This document shows positions 16,654-24,813 of a stretch of 64,000 bases of DNA, one piece after another. The notes under the pieces are model-generated. The model ran no database searches. It was not told the DNA's origin and saw only the letters and a program-made list of their open reading frames with translations. Every line of letters starts with the position of its first letter. The stretch's first letter is position 1. Source of the DNA: Nocardioides sp. (GTDB lineage: Bacteria > Actinomycetota > Actinomycetes > Propionibacteriales > Nocardioidaceae); assembly GCA_037045645.1 (NCBI GenBank), contig JBAOIH010000001.1:558001-622000 (forward strand), in the 5' to 3' direction. Position numbers and translations under genes: made by a program.

Positions 16654-17991
16654 ATGCAGCGCATCGTGGTGATCGGGGCCGACGCGACCGGAATGAGCGC
16701 AGCGCACCAGGCGTTGCGGCGGGCGAAGTCGCGTGGTCAGGACGTCGACATCGTCGTGCTGGAGCAGACGCAGCACACCTCCTACTCCGCCTGCGGGATC
16801 CCGTACTGGATCGCCGGCGACGTCGACTCCGGAGCCGACCTGGTCGCCCGGACGGCGCAGGAGCATCGCGACGCCGGACTGGACCTGCGACTGGGCGCGA
16901 AGGTGACCGCGGTCGACCTGGCCGCCCGCACCGTCACCGTAGGCGGTGAGCGGCTGTCGTACGACGACCTCGTCTTCACCACGGGTGCGCACCCGATCGT
17001 GCCCGACTGGGCTCGAGTGGATCAGGTCGAGGGGGTCGCACCGGTCAAGACGCTCGACGACGGCGCGGCCTGGCTCGATCGGCTGTCCGGAATGGGCCGG
17101 CGGGTGGTGATCGCGGGGGGCGGCTATATCGGCGTCGAGATGGCGGAGACGGCGCTGCGGCGCGGTCACGTGGTCAGCCTGATCACGCGCTCGCGGGTGA
17201 TGAGCGCGCTCGATCCCGACATGGGCGAGTTGGTGGCGCAGCGACTGCGCGACGCCGGCGTGGAGGTCCTGGAGAACGCGGAGGTCAGAGGGCTGGTCGA
17301 TGTCGACGGCCGCGTGAGCACCGTGGACACCACCCGAGGCAGCCACGACGCCGACCTGGTGGTTCTCGCCATGGGGGTGCGCCCCAACACCGAGTTGCTT
17401 GCCGGGCAGGTGGACCTGGCCGACTCCGGTGCGCTGCGCCCCGACGGACACGGGCGCGTCACCGAGCACCTGTGGGCCGCCGGCGACAACAGCGAGGTGC
17501 GCCACCGGGTCACCGGCGAATGGGCCTATCTCCCGTTAGGTACGCATGCCAACAAGCACGGCCGGGCGCTGGGGGACAGCGTCGCCGGGGGTGACCTGAC
17601 GTTCGACGGGGCGCTGGGGACCGCGATCACCCGGTTCGCGTACGAGGGCGCGTACGCCGAGATCTCGTGCACCGGCCTGAGCGAAGCCCAGTCGGCCGAC
17701 CTCGACACCGTCGCGGTCGTCACCGAGGGCACGACCGCGAGCGGCTATCTGCCCGACGCCGAACCGATCACGATCAAGATGCGCGCCGAACGCGGCTCGC
17801 GGCGACTGCTTGGCGTGCAGATCGTCGGGGGCCACGGCGCTGGCAAACGCATCGACACCGCCGCGGCCGTGCTCTGGCACCGTGAGACGGTCGACGACCT
17901 GGCGTGGATGGACCTGTCGTACGCCCCACCGTTCGCCACGGCCTGGGAGATCCTCCAGATCGCCGCGCGCCGGGTCGCCGAGCGTCTCTGA
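16654..17991 (+). CDS. FAD-dependent pyridine nucleotide-disulfide oxidoreductase, CoA-disulfide reductase type
   Basis: The 445-residue enzyme has an N-terminal FAD motif (VVIGADATGMSAA), the single active-site cysteine in SYSACGIPYW (Cys47) and the NAD(P)H motif VVIAGGGYIGVEMAETA. A second FAD contact (LWAAGDN) and the dimerisation domain (YAPPFATAWEILQIAA) follow. The SxxxCG(I/L)PY context is that of CoA-disulfide reductases and NADH oxidases. No rhodanese domain is attached. It may handle low-molecular-weight disulfides or polysulfides. It lies 34 bases after the methyltransferase and is followed by a large palindrome. Confidence 0.85.
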   Translation: MQRIVVIGADATGMSAAHQALRRAKSRGQDVDIVVLEQTQHTSYSACGIPYWIAGDVDSGADLVARTAQEHRDAGLDLRLGAKVTAVDLAARTVTVGGERLSYDDLVFTTGAHPIVPDWARVDQVEGVAPVKTLDDGAAWLDRLSGMGRRVVIAGGGYIGVEMAETALRRGHVVSLITRSRVMSALDPDMGELVAQRLRDAGVEVLENAEVRGLVDVDGRVSTVDTTRGSHDADLVVLAMGVRPNTELLAGQVDLADSGALRPDGHGRVTEHLWAAGDNSEVRHRVTGEWAYLPLGTHANKHGRALGDSVAGGDLTFDGALGTAITRFAYEGAYAEISCTGLSEAQSADLDTVAVVTEGTTASGYLPDAEPITIKMRAERGSRRLLGVQIVGGHGAGKRIDTAAAVLWHRETVDDLAWMDLSYAPPFATAWEILQIAARRVAERL

Positions 17992-17994
17992 GGG

Positions 17995-18056
17995 GTAGTC
18001 CAGTGCGAAATGGTGGTGAATTCACCCCGCAACACGACCATTTCGCACTGGACTAC
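17995..18056. terminator. 62-bp nested palindrome between convergent genes
   Basis: A perfect 20-base inverted repeat (17995-18014 with 18037-18056) encloses a 22-base loop, which itself starts with the perfect 12-base palindrome GGTGAATTCACC (18015-18026). The element lies between two convergent stops (17991 and 18068), so a bidirectional terminator is the simplest reading. The arms are longer than needed, and AT-richer and less GC-skewed than the other terminators in the window. Confidence 0.7.
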
Positions 18057-18067
18057 GTCAGTTGGGG

Positions 18068-18832
18068 TCAGGCCGTCCGGCGGATCCGCCCCTCGTACTT
18101 GGCCTCCAACGCCTGGTTGTGCTCGTCGCCCTCGGGCACGTTGGCCGAGAGGTAGACCGGCGGGCGCGTGCCCGCGTCGGCAATCCGGCGTACGACCTCG
18201 GCCGTCACCATCTGAGCCAGCAGCGCGGCGGTGATCGACGAGACCGCGCAGGCCGAACCGCCCTGGGGCATCTCCAAGACGGCGTCCCCGTAGGGCGCGC
18301 CGTTGTCGAGCACCACGTCGGCATAGTCGATCAACTTCTTGCCGTCGGGGTGACGCGACTCCACGCCGCTCGTGTGTTGCATCGAGGTGATCGCGATCAG
18401 CGGGTGGCCGTGCTCCTTGACGATCCTGGACATCTCCACGATCGATCCGTTGACACCGGAGTTCGAGGCGATCACGAAGACGTCGCTGGGACGCGGTGCT
18501 GCGAGGTCATAGAGCCTCTGGGCGATATCCGGGTCGCGTTCCAAGATGCCACGCCCGAGCACCTCGGGGGATTCCCCGCCGTGCACCACCACGTCGCGCA
18601 ACGAGATCCGATTGCTGGGCACCAGCCCACCGGCACGGCCCGCGAGCTCCATCGCCAGGCCCTCGGAGTGCCCGGAGCCGAAGGTCTGCAGTACGCCGTC
18701 GGCCAGCACGCTGCGCGCGATCAGGTCGGCGGCCTCCTGGACCGGACCGTCAGCCTGCTGGGCGACCTGGGCCATGATCGGGGTCAAGACGTCCAGGTAG
18801 CCCTGGGCGCTGAGTGTGGTCATGTTCGACAC
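18068..18832 (-). CDS. UPF0309-family SIS-domain protein (putative sugar isomerase)
   Basis: The 254-residue protein carries a SIS (sugar isomerase) domain: VLQTFGSGHSEGLAMELAGR near residue 48, VFVIASNSGVNGSIVEMSR near 118 and GSACAVSSITAALLAQMV near 192. UPF0309 proteins bind phosphosugars, but no reaction is established; MurQ-like and isomerase roles have been considered for relatives. It is divergent from the GlcNAc-kinase-like gene with only 29 bases between, suggesting shared control. An amino-sugar-phosphate substrate is inferred from the neighbourhood. Confidence 0.8.
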   Translation of the reverse strand: MSNMTTLSAQGYLDVLTPIMAQVAQQADGPVQEAADLIARSVLADGVLQTFGSGHSEGLAMELAGRAGGLVPSNRISLRDVVVHGGESPEVLGRGILERDPDIAQRLYDLAAPRPSDVFVIASNSGVNGSIVEMSRIVKEHGHPLIAITSMQHTSGVESRHPDGKKLIDYADVVLDNGAPYGDAVLEMPQGGSACAVSSITAALLAQMVTAEVVRRIADAGTRPPVYLSANVPEGDEHNQALEAKYEGRIRRTA

Positions 18833-18861
18833 CTTCCTTGTGGAGTTGCTAGGAGTTGCGG

Positions 18862-19791
18862 ATGGAATCTTGCGAAGAGCCCGACGCGCTGGTGCTGGGC
18901 GGTGACATCGGAGGAACGTCGACTCGCATTGCCGTCGCCGACCTCGATGGTCGCATCCTCGGTCGAGCCGAGGGCGTCGGCGGCAACCCGGTCGCGCACC
19001 CGGAGGCAGCGCTTCGCGTGTTCACCACCACGTTGCGCTCGGCGCTGCAGGGGCTCGATCCGGTACGTGTCCGGGTCGGCGTGATCGGCATGGCCGGGGG
19101 CGGGGCGCTCGCGGATCCTCAGGTGCGCGCGCCGTACGACGCTGCCTGGCGCGAGGCGGGTCTCAGCGGCGTGCCCGAGGTCCGCGGTGACGTGGAAGTG
19201 GCCTTCGCGGCCGGCACCGAGCACCCCCACGGCGGGGTGCTGGTCGGGGGCACCGGCTCGGTCGCCGGCAGGGTCGTCGCGCACCGGCTCGTCGCTACGG
19301 TGGGGGGCCACGGTTGGCTGCTCGGCGATGACGGCTCCGGTTTCTGGCTGGGGCGAGAGGCCGTACGCCTGGCGCTGCGCCACCTCGACGGGCTCGCCGT
19401 GCGCGGCCCGCTGGTCGACCAGGTCATGGCGTCGTTGGACGCCACCGAACGCCACTCGATCATCAACCGAGCCCACGCGCGCAGTCCCGTCGCGTTGGCC
19501 GGTCTCGCGCGGCTGGTGACCCAGGCCCACGAGGCGGGCGACCGGGACGCCACCGCCATCCTCGACGGCGCGATCGCTCACCTGGAGGGTTTGGCCACCG
19601 ATCTGCTTGCCGGAGGTGAACTGCGCGGCCCGCTCGTGTTGGCGGGCGCCCTCGCGGGCGGGCAGTCGTACGTCGGCATCGGCTTGACGCGGCGCCTTCA
19701 GGCGCGGGGGCTGACGACCGGGATCGCGGCAGATCCGGTGCTCGGTGCGGTGCGGCTCGCGCAAATTCGGGCCAGCCGCGACCGAATTTGA
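18862..19791 (+). CDS. BadF/BadG-type kinase, N-acetylglucosamine kinase-like
   Basis: The 309-residue protein has the ASKHA-fold phosphate loop GGDIGGTSTRIAVADL, the second ATP contact LVGGTGSVAGRVV and GHGWLLGDDGSGFWLGREAV. These are typical of eukaryotic-type/BadF GlcNAc kinases (hexosamine 6-phosphorylation). The ATG at 18862 is 6 bases after AGGAG; the TTG at 18856 is less likely. It is followed by the ABC importer genes. A second sugar kinase (ROK type) is encoded in the minus-strand operon, so the two may split substrates or be redundant. Confidence 0.8.
   Translation: MESCEEPDALVLGGDIGGTSTRIAVADLDGRILGRAEGVGGNPVAHPEAALRVFTTTLRSALQGLDPVRVRVGVIGMAGGGALADPQVRAPYDAAWREAGLSGVPEVRGDVEVAFAAGTEHPHGGVLVGGTGSVAGRVVAHRLVATVGGHGWLLGDDGSGFWLGREAVRLALRHLDGLAVRGPLVDQVMASLDATERHSIINRAHARSPVALAGLARLVTQAHEAGDRDATAILDGAIAHLEGLATDLLAGGELRGPLVLAGALAGGQSYVGIGLTRRLQARGLTTGIAADPVLGAVRLAQIRASRDRI
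19762..19790. promoter_or_regulatory. Inverted repeat upstream of the importer operon
   Basis: CAAATTCGG (19762-19770) and CCGAATTTG (19782-19790) form a perfect 9-base inverted repeat with an 11-base gap. It ends over the kinase stop codon, about 95 bases before the ngcE-like start. The AT-rich arms stand out locally. It could be an operator for the sugar importer or an intercistronic hairpin. Confidence 0.4.
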
Positions 19792-19885
19792 TCGATTTAG
19801 GGGTTGCTCGCTCATACTCGAACATCTTAGGCTGTGGAAAGGTCGTCAAACCAGCGGCTTCATCAGGGAAGGACCCCACCACATC

Positions 19886-21289
19886 ATGGCCAACATTCAC
19901 CCGTCCCGCCGATCACTGCTCCAAGGTGCCGGACTCGCCGCGCTCGCCGTGGCAGGGCTCTCTGCCTGTGCCTCCTCGGGCAGCGAGAACGAAGAGACGA
20001 ACACGGCGGAGAAGACCGACGACAACCCGTTCGGTGTCGACAAGGCAGCCGCGCTTTCCGTTGTGATCTTCAACGGTGGGTACGGCGACGACTACGCGAA
20101 GTTCCACGAGAAGCTCTACAACAAGGTCTTCCCCGACGCCAAGATCACCCACAAGGCGATCACCGACGTCAAGCAGCAGATGCAGCCGCTGTTCAACGCC
20201 GGCAACCCGCCCGACGTCCTCGACAACGCCGGTGCCGAGGCGATGCCGATCTCGACGCTGGCCGACACGGGCCAGCTCTCGGACCTGTCCGACCTTTTCG
20301 CGGCTCCGGCGATCGGCTTCGACGACATGACGGTCGAGGACACCCTCAACGCCGTGGCGATCGAGTCGGGTCAGTACGACGGCAAGCCGCTGGTGCTCAA
20401 CTACGCCCTGCAGGTCTACGGCCTGTGGTACGACAAGGCTCTGTTCGACGAGAAGGGCTGGACCCCCGCGGAGACGTGGGAGGACTTCATGGCCCTGTGT
20501 GAGGAGATCAAGGGCGCTGGCATGGCGCCGGTCGCCTACCAGGGCAAGTACCCCTACTACATCGAGCAGGTCCTGTGGGACATGGCCGTCAAGCACGGCG
20601 GCCCCGAGGTCGCGTACGCCATCGACTCCCTGGAGCCCGGTGCTTGGGAGAACGAGTCCGTGAAGGCCGCGGCCGGCGCGATCGCGGAGATGGTCGAGAA
20701 GGGCTACTTCCTCGACGGCACCGAGGGCCTGGACCACATCCAGTCCCAGACCGCGTGGAACGAGCACAAGGCCGCCTTCATCCCCTGTGGCTCCTGGTTG
20801 GAGAACGAGCAGAAGGAGGTCGCGCCTGAGGGCTTCGAGACCACGCTGGCTCCGACTCCGCTCCTCGACGGCGCCAAGCTGCCGTTCGAGACCGGTCGCG
20901 TGGAGGCCGCCGAGGCGTTCATCGTGCCGGCAAAGGCTGCCAACGTGCCCGGCGGACTGGAGTTCATGCGCCAGATGCTGTCGAAGGAGGGCGCGGCCGA
21001 GTTCACCAAGCTCACCGCTGCTCCGACCGTGGTCAACGGCGCCACCGAGGGCGTGGACCTGACGCCGGGCGCCACGTCGGCCATCGCACTGATCGACGCG
21101 GGCGGCGACCAGAACTGGAACTACTACTACAACAAGTGGTACTCCCCGATGGAGCCCAAGATCGGTTCGGCCGTCGCCGAACTCGCCGCGGGTCGCATCG
21201 ACGCCGACGAGTTCTGCAAGCGGGCCCAGAAGGCCGCGGACGAGACGGCCAGCGACCCGGCCACGGTCAAGCGCACCCGCTCGGCCTGA
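19886..21289 (+). CDS. ABC sugar-binding lipoprotein, NgcE-like (N-acetylhexosamine importer)
   Basis: The 467-residue protein has a twin-arginine-type lipoprotein signal (PSRRSLLQGAGLAALAVAG then LSAC), predicting Tat export and lipidation at Cys29. The mature part is a family-1 solute-binding protein. The stretch FNGGYGDDYAKFHEKLYNK with NAGNPPDVLDNAGAEAM resembles NgcE of Streptomyces, which binds GlcNAc and chitobiose. The ATG at 19886 follows GGGAAGGA and is chosen because it begins the signal peptide. Two permease genes follow and there is no ATPase gene, as is usual for importers that share MsiK. Confidence 0.87.
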   Translation: MANIHPSRRSLLQGAGLAALAVAGLSACASSGSENEETNTAEKTDDNPFGVDKAAALSVVIFNGGYGDDYAKFHEKLYNKVFPDAKITHKAITDVKQQMQPLFNAGNPPDVLDNAGAEAMPISTLADTGQLSDLSDLFAAPAIGFDDMTVEDTLNAVAIESGQYDGKPLVLNYALQVYGLWYDKALFDEKGWTPAETWEDFMALCEEIKGAGMAPVAYQGKYPYYIEQVLWDMAVKHGGPEVAYAIDSLEPGAWENESVKAAAGAIAEMVEKGYFLDGTEGLDHIQSQTAWNEHKAAFIPCGSWLENEQKEVAPEGFETTLAPTPLLDGAKLPFETGRVEAAEAFIVPAKAANVPGGLEFMRQMLSKEGAAEFTKLTAAPTVVNGATEGVDLTPGATSAIALIDAGGDQNWNYYYNKWYSPMEPKIGSAVAELAAGRIDADEFCKRAQKAADETASDPATVKRTRSA

Positions 21290-21316
21290 TCGAACGTACG
21301 AAGAGAGGACGGGCGC

Positions 21317-22225
21317 GTGAAGCATGGGCGGATCCCCTTCATCGTGGGCTTCCTGGCTCCGGGGCTCCTGCTCTATGCCGTGTTCGTCCTCTCTCCGTTC
21401 GTCCAGGCATTTCATTACTCCCTGACCAACTGGACCGGCATCACGCCGGAGTTCGAGTACGTCGGTTTCCAGAACTTCCGCCGCCTGGCCCACAACTCGG
21501 TGTTCTTGGCGGCCTTGAAGAACAACGCGCTGTTGCTGCTCGTCGTCCCGGCCCTCACGGTGTTTCTCGCGTTGGTGTACGCCTTCCTGCTCAACGTCGG
21601 GGGCTCGGCCAGTGCCGGGATCCGGGGCATCAAGGGCAGCGGCTTCTACAAACTGATCTTCTTCATGCCCCAGGTGCTGTCGATCCCGGTCATCGCGGTG
21701 ATCTGGTCGGTGATCCTCGAGCCCACCAAGACCGGTCTGGCCAACTCGGCGCTGGGCTTCCTCGGGCTCGATACCAAGAGGTTCCTGGCCGACCCCGATC
21801 TGGCGCTGTGGTCGGTGATCTGGGTGGTCGTGTGGGGCAGCGTCGGCTTCTATCTCGTGCTCTTCAACGCGGCGATCAGTTCGGTGCCGCGTGAACTCTT
21901 CGAGTCCGCCGCCATCGACGGTGCGGGCAGGTTCCAGAGCTTCGCGCGCGTGACACTCCCGCTGCTGTGGGACACGGTCCAGACCTCATGGGTGTACCTG
22001 GCGATCCTGGCGCTCGACCTCTATGCCCTGGTGGCCGTGATGACGGTCGGCCCCGGCGGTCCTGACAACGCCACCCAGGTGATGTCGCTGCAGATCGCCC
22101 AGAACGGCTTCCAGTTCGGGCGCGCCGGCTACGCCTCGGCGATGGGCGTCGTGCTCTTCTTCATCACCCTCGTGATCGCCGCGATCATGCTGCGCATCAC
22201 CCGACGCGATCGCGTGGAGTTCTGA
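21317..22225 (+). CDS. ABC sugar permease, NgcF-like
   Basis: The 302-residue permease has six predicted membrane helices, starting PFIVGFLAPGLLLYAVFVL. The inner-membrane ATPase-coupling (EAA) loop reads ELFESAAIDGAGRFQSFARV (about residues 195-214). The GTG at 21317 follows GAGAGGAC. It overlaps the next permease start by one base (TGATG). It belongs to the MalF-type family and pairs with the following MalG-type permease. Confidence 0.88.
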   Translation: MKHGRIPFIVGFLAPGLLLYAVFVLSPFVQAFHYSLTNWTGITPEFEYVGFQNFRRLAHNSVFLAALKNNALLLLVVPALTVFLALVYAFLLNVGGSASAGIRGIKGSGFYKLIFFMPQVLSIPVIAVIWSVILEPTKTGLANSALGFLGLDTKRFLADPDLALWSVIWVVVWGSVGFYLVLFNAAISSVPRELFESAAIDGAGRFQSFARVTLPLLWDTVQTSWVYLAILALDLYALVAVMTVGPGGPDNATQVMSLQIAQNGFQFGRAGYASAMGVVLFFITLVIAAIMLRITRRDRVEF

Positions 22226-23070
22226 TGAGTGACGTACGCCAGTCCGAGCGCGGCGACCGGATGGCGGTCGCGACCAGCCATGCCGTGCTGATGTTGTGGT
22301 CGCTGCTGGTGATGGTGCCCTTCTTCTGGGCGCTCCTCGGCTCGGTCAAGACCTCGCGGGAGATCTTCGGTCACCCGTGGTCGCTGCCCGAGCAGTGGAA
22401 GTGGTCCAACTTCGCCGAGGCCTGGGGCCGCGGCCGGGTCGGCGAATATCTGCTCAACAGCGTCGTCGTCGTTACCGGCGGCGTGCTGCTCACGATGCTG
22501 CTCGGCTCGATGGTGGCCTATGTCCTGGCGCGCTATGAGTTCCGCGGCAACCGCATCATCTACTACCTCTTCGCCGCTGGGATGATGTTCCCGGTCTTCT
22601 TGGCGATCGTCCCGCTCTTCTTCGTCGTGCAGGGCTTCGGGTTGCTGTCGACCTACACCGGCCTGATCCTGGTCTACGTCGCGTACTCCCTGCCGTTCAC
22701 CGTCTTCTTCATGTACGCGTTCTTCCGCACGTTGCCGACCAGCATCGCGGAGGCGGCGATCCTCGACGGCTGCTCGCACAGCCAGGCCTTCTTCAAGGTG
22801 ATGCTGCCGATGGCCAAGCCCGGCCTGCTCAGCATCGGCATCTTCAACGTGCTCGGCCAGTGGAACCAGTTCATCCTGCCGGCGTTCCTCTCGCCGGAGA
22901 AGCCGGTGCTCGCCCAGGGCATCGCGACCTTGCTGGCTCAACAACGCTATGAAGGCAACTGGGGTGTGATGTTCGCAGCCCTGGCGATCGCGATGGTGCC
23001 GGTCGTGATCGTCTATGTGATCTTCTATCGCCAGATCCAGGGCGGATTGACCAGCGGCAGCCTGAAGTAG
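22225..23070 (+). CDS. ABC sugar permease, NgcG-like
   Basis: The 281-residue MalG-type permease has six helices and the EAA loop SIAEAAILDGCSHSQAFFKV (about residues 172-191). The ATG at 22225 overlaps the upstream stop by one base. A second in-frame ATG at 22261 is possible. The stop is only one base from the stop of the convergent aldolase gene, with no terminator hairpin between them. Confidence 0.88.
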   Translation: MSDVRQSERGDRMAVATSHAVLMLWSLLVMVPFFWALLGSVKTSREIFGHPWSLPEQWKWSNFAEAWGRGRVGEYLLNSVVVVTGGVLLTMLLGSMVAYVLARYEFRGNRIIYYLFAAGMMFPVFLAIVPLFFVVQGFGLLSTYTGLILVYVAYSLPFTVFFMYAFFRTLPTSIAEAAILDGCSHSQAFFKVMLPMAKPGLLSIGIFNVLGQWNQFILPAFLSPEKPVLAQGIATLLAQQRYEGNWGVMFAALAIAMVPVVIVYVIFYRQIQGGLTSGSLK

Positions 23071-23071
23071 G

Positions 23072-23896
23072 TCAACCCCGCAACAACACCAGCAATCGGG
23101 TCACCTCGGCGGCGACGGCGTCGCGTCCTGGGCCCAGATACTTGCGGGGGTCCACCAACTGCTCGTTCGCAGCGAGCGCCGTGCGTACGGCCGAGGTCAT
23201 CTCCTTGTTGAGATGGGTGGCGATGTTCACCTTGCGCATCCCCGCGCCGACGGCGCTGGCCAGTCCGGCGTCGGGGACGCCGGAGGAGCCGTGCAGCACG
23301 AGCGGTACGGGCACGACGGCCGCCAGTGCGGCGATCAGTGCGTCGTCGAGCACCGCGTCGCGCGTGAGCATCGCGTGACTCGAACCGACGGCGACGGCGA
23401 GAGCATCCACACCGGTTGCCGCGACGTACGCAGCAGCCTCGTCGGGATCCGTACGCACACCCGGCGCATGCACGCCGTCCTTGCCGCCGACCTCGCCGAG
23501 CTCGGATTCGACCCAGACGCCGGTCTCGTGCGCCGACGCGACAACGGCCGCGGTCTGCTCCAGGTTGGTGGCGTGATCCAGGTGCGAGGCGTCGAACATC
23601 ACCGACCCGATCCCGAGGTCGATCGCCTCGGCGATCAGGTCGGTCCGGGTCGCGTGGTCGAGGTGCACCACGACCGGGACGGCAGCGGCTTCGGCCAGTG
23701 CGAGGCTGGCGCGCGCGATCGGAGCGAGCGAGCCGTGATAGGCCACGGTGTTCTCCGAGATCTGCACGATCACCGGCAGCCCGGCGGCCTCGGCCCCGGC
23801 GACGATGGCCTCGGCGTGTTCGAGTTGGATCACGTTGAACGCACCGACGGCGCCCACGTGGGCGGTCATCACGTCGGCCATGCGGGCCAGGGTCAT
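23072..23896 (-). CDS. Class II fructose/tagatose-bisphosphate aldolase (GatY/KbaY/AgaY type)
   Basis: The 274-residue zinc aldolase has the metal ligands in VVHLDHATR (His near residue 79), ESELGEVGG and PLVLHGSSG (His near 202), and the phosphate-binding KVNIATHLNKE. It cleaves a ketohexose-1,6-bisphosphate into glycerone phosphate and glyceraldehyde-3-phosphate. It is the last gene of the five-gene minus-strand operon. Its ATG overlaps the PfkB stop (ATGA, 23893-23896). With an upstream LacC-like kinase and AgaS-like isomerase, tagatose-1,6-bisphosphate is the most likely substrate; fructose-bisphosphate cannot be excluded. Confidence 0.85.
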   Translation of the reverse strand: MTLARMADVMTAHVGAVGAFNVIQLEHAEAIVAGAEAAGLPVIVQISENTVAYHGSLAPIARASLALAEAAAVPVVVHLDHATRTDLIAEAIDLGIGSVMFDASHLDHATNLEQTAAVVASAHETGVWVESELGEVGGKDGVHAPGVRTDPDEAAAYVAATGVDALAVAVGSSHAMLTRDAVLDDALIAALAAVVPVPLVLHGSSGVPDAGLASAVGAGMRKVNIATHLNKEMTSAVRTALAANEQLVDPRKYLGPGRDAVAAEVTRLLVLLRG

Positions 23897-24813
23897 CGGG
23901 TTCCTTCCAGATGGGTCACCAGGATGCGGGGTTTGAGGCAGTCGTACGTCGCGCGGTCGAAGTCGCCGGCCACCGGTGCCGCGACCGCCGCTGCCGAGAG
24001 CGCCACGGCGTCGGCGACAACCTCGGCGGGAGGACGGCCGGCGGCGAGTCCGCGCGCGATCGCCGCCGCGGCGGCGTCACCGGCGCCGGTCGCGTTCCCG
24101 GTGACGGTCTCGGGGGAGCGGGCGTGCCACTGCCCGTCGGTCGAGGTCAGCACCATGCCGTCCGCACCGAGGGTGGCGATGACCGTACCCACGCCCTCGG
24201 CCACCAGACGGCGGCTGTGCGAGGCGACATCGTCCAGGCTTTCGACGGGACCGACAAGTTCGCGCAACTCCTCGGAGTTGGGCATCAAGACGACGCCCGG
24301 CACCTGCGCGGCTGCCATGAGCGCTGCCCCGGAGGTGTCGGTGATGACGGGCTTGCCGGCGGCCAGCGCGCCGCGGGCCAACCGCGCGACCAGATCGTCG
24401 GACGCCCCGGGCGGAAGGCTCCCGGAGACGACCAGGCAGTTGATTTCGGGCAGCAGATCGTGGACGCGTACGACCAGATCGTCCAGAGCGGTCGCAGGGA
24501 CCGCCGCACCGGCCTCCCAGAAGCCGGTCGTGTCCCCTTGGGCCACCACCGCGATCGTGCGCCGGACCGACGGGAGGGACGTCACGAAGTCGGAGGTGAT
24601 GCCCCGCGCGGCCACCGCTGCCGCGAAATCCTCGGCCGCCAGACCCGTGGCACACGCCGGCTCGTGCAGGGCGTGCAGCACCGCCGCGACGTTTATGCCT
24701 TTGCCCCCGGGACGGATCACGACGTCGGTGACCCGATGGGCCTGGCCGACGTGCAACGCGGGCAGCGTGTAGGTCACGTCCCAGGCCGGGTTCGCCGTCA
24801 CGGTCAGGATCAT
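23893..24813 (-). CDS. PfkB-family hexose-phosphate kinase (LacC/FruK type)
   Basis: The 306-residue kinase begins MILTVTANPAWDVTYTLPAL and has RPGGKGINVAAVLHAL, SGSLPPGAS and the C-terminal VTGNATGAGDAAAAAIARGL. These are the signatures of 1-phosphofructokinase/tagatose-6-phosphate kinase. It should phosphorylate the ketohexose phosphate that the isomerase makes, feeding the aldolase. The start at 24813 overlaps the nagA stop in an ATGA (24810-24813), and its own stop overlaps the aldolase start in the same way. Confidence 0.86.
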   Translation of the reverse strand: MILTVTANPAWDVTYTLPALHVGQAHRVTDVVIRPGGKGINVAAVLHALHEPACATGLAAEDFAAAVAARGITSDFVTSLPSVRRTIAVVAQGDTTGFWEAGAAVPATALDDLVVRVHDLLPEINCLVVSGSLPPGASDDLVARLARGALAAGKPVITDTSGAALMAAAQVPGVVLMPNSEELRELVGPVESLDDVASHSRRLVAEGVGTVIATLGADGMVLTSTDGQWHARSPETVTGNATGAGDAAAAAIARGLAAGRPPAEVVADAVALSAAAVAAPVAGDFDRATYDCLKPRILVTHLEGTR

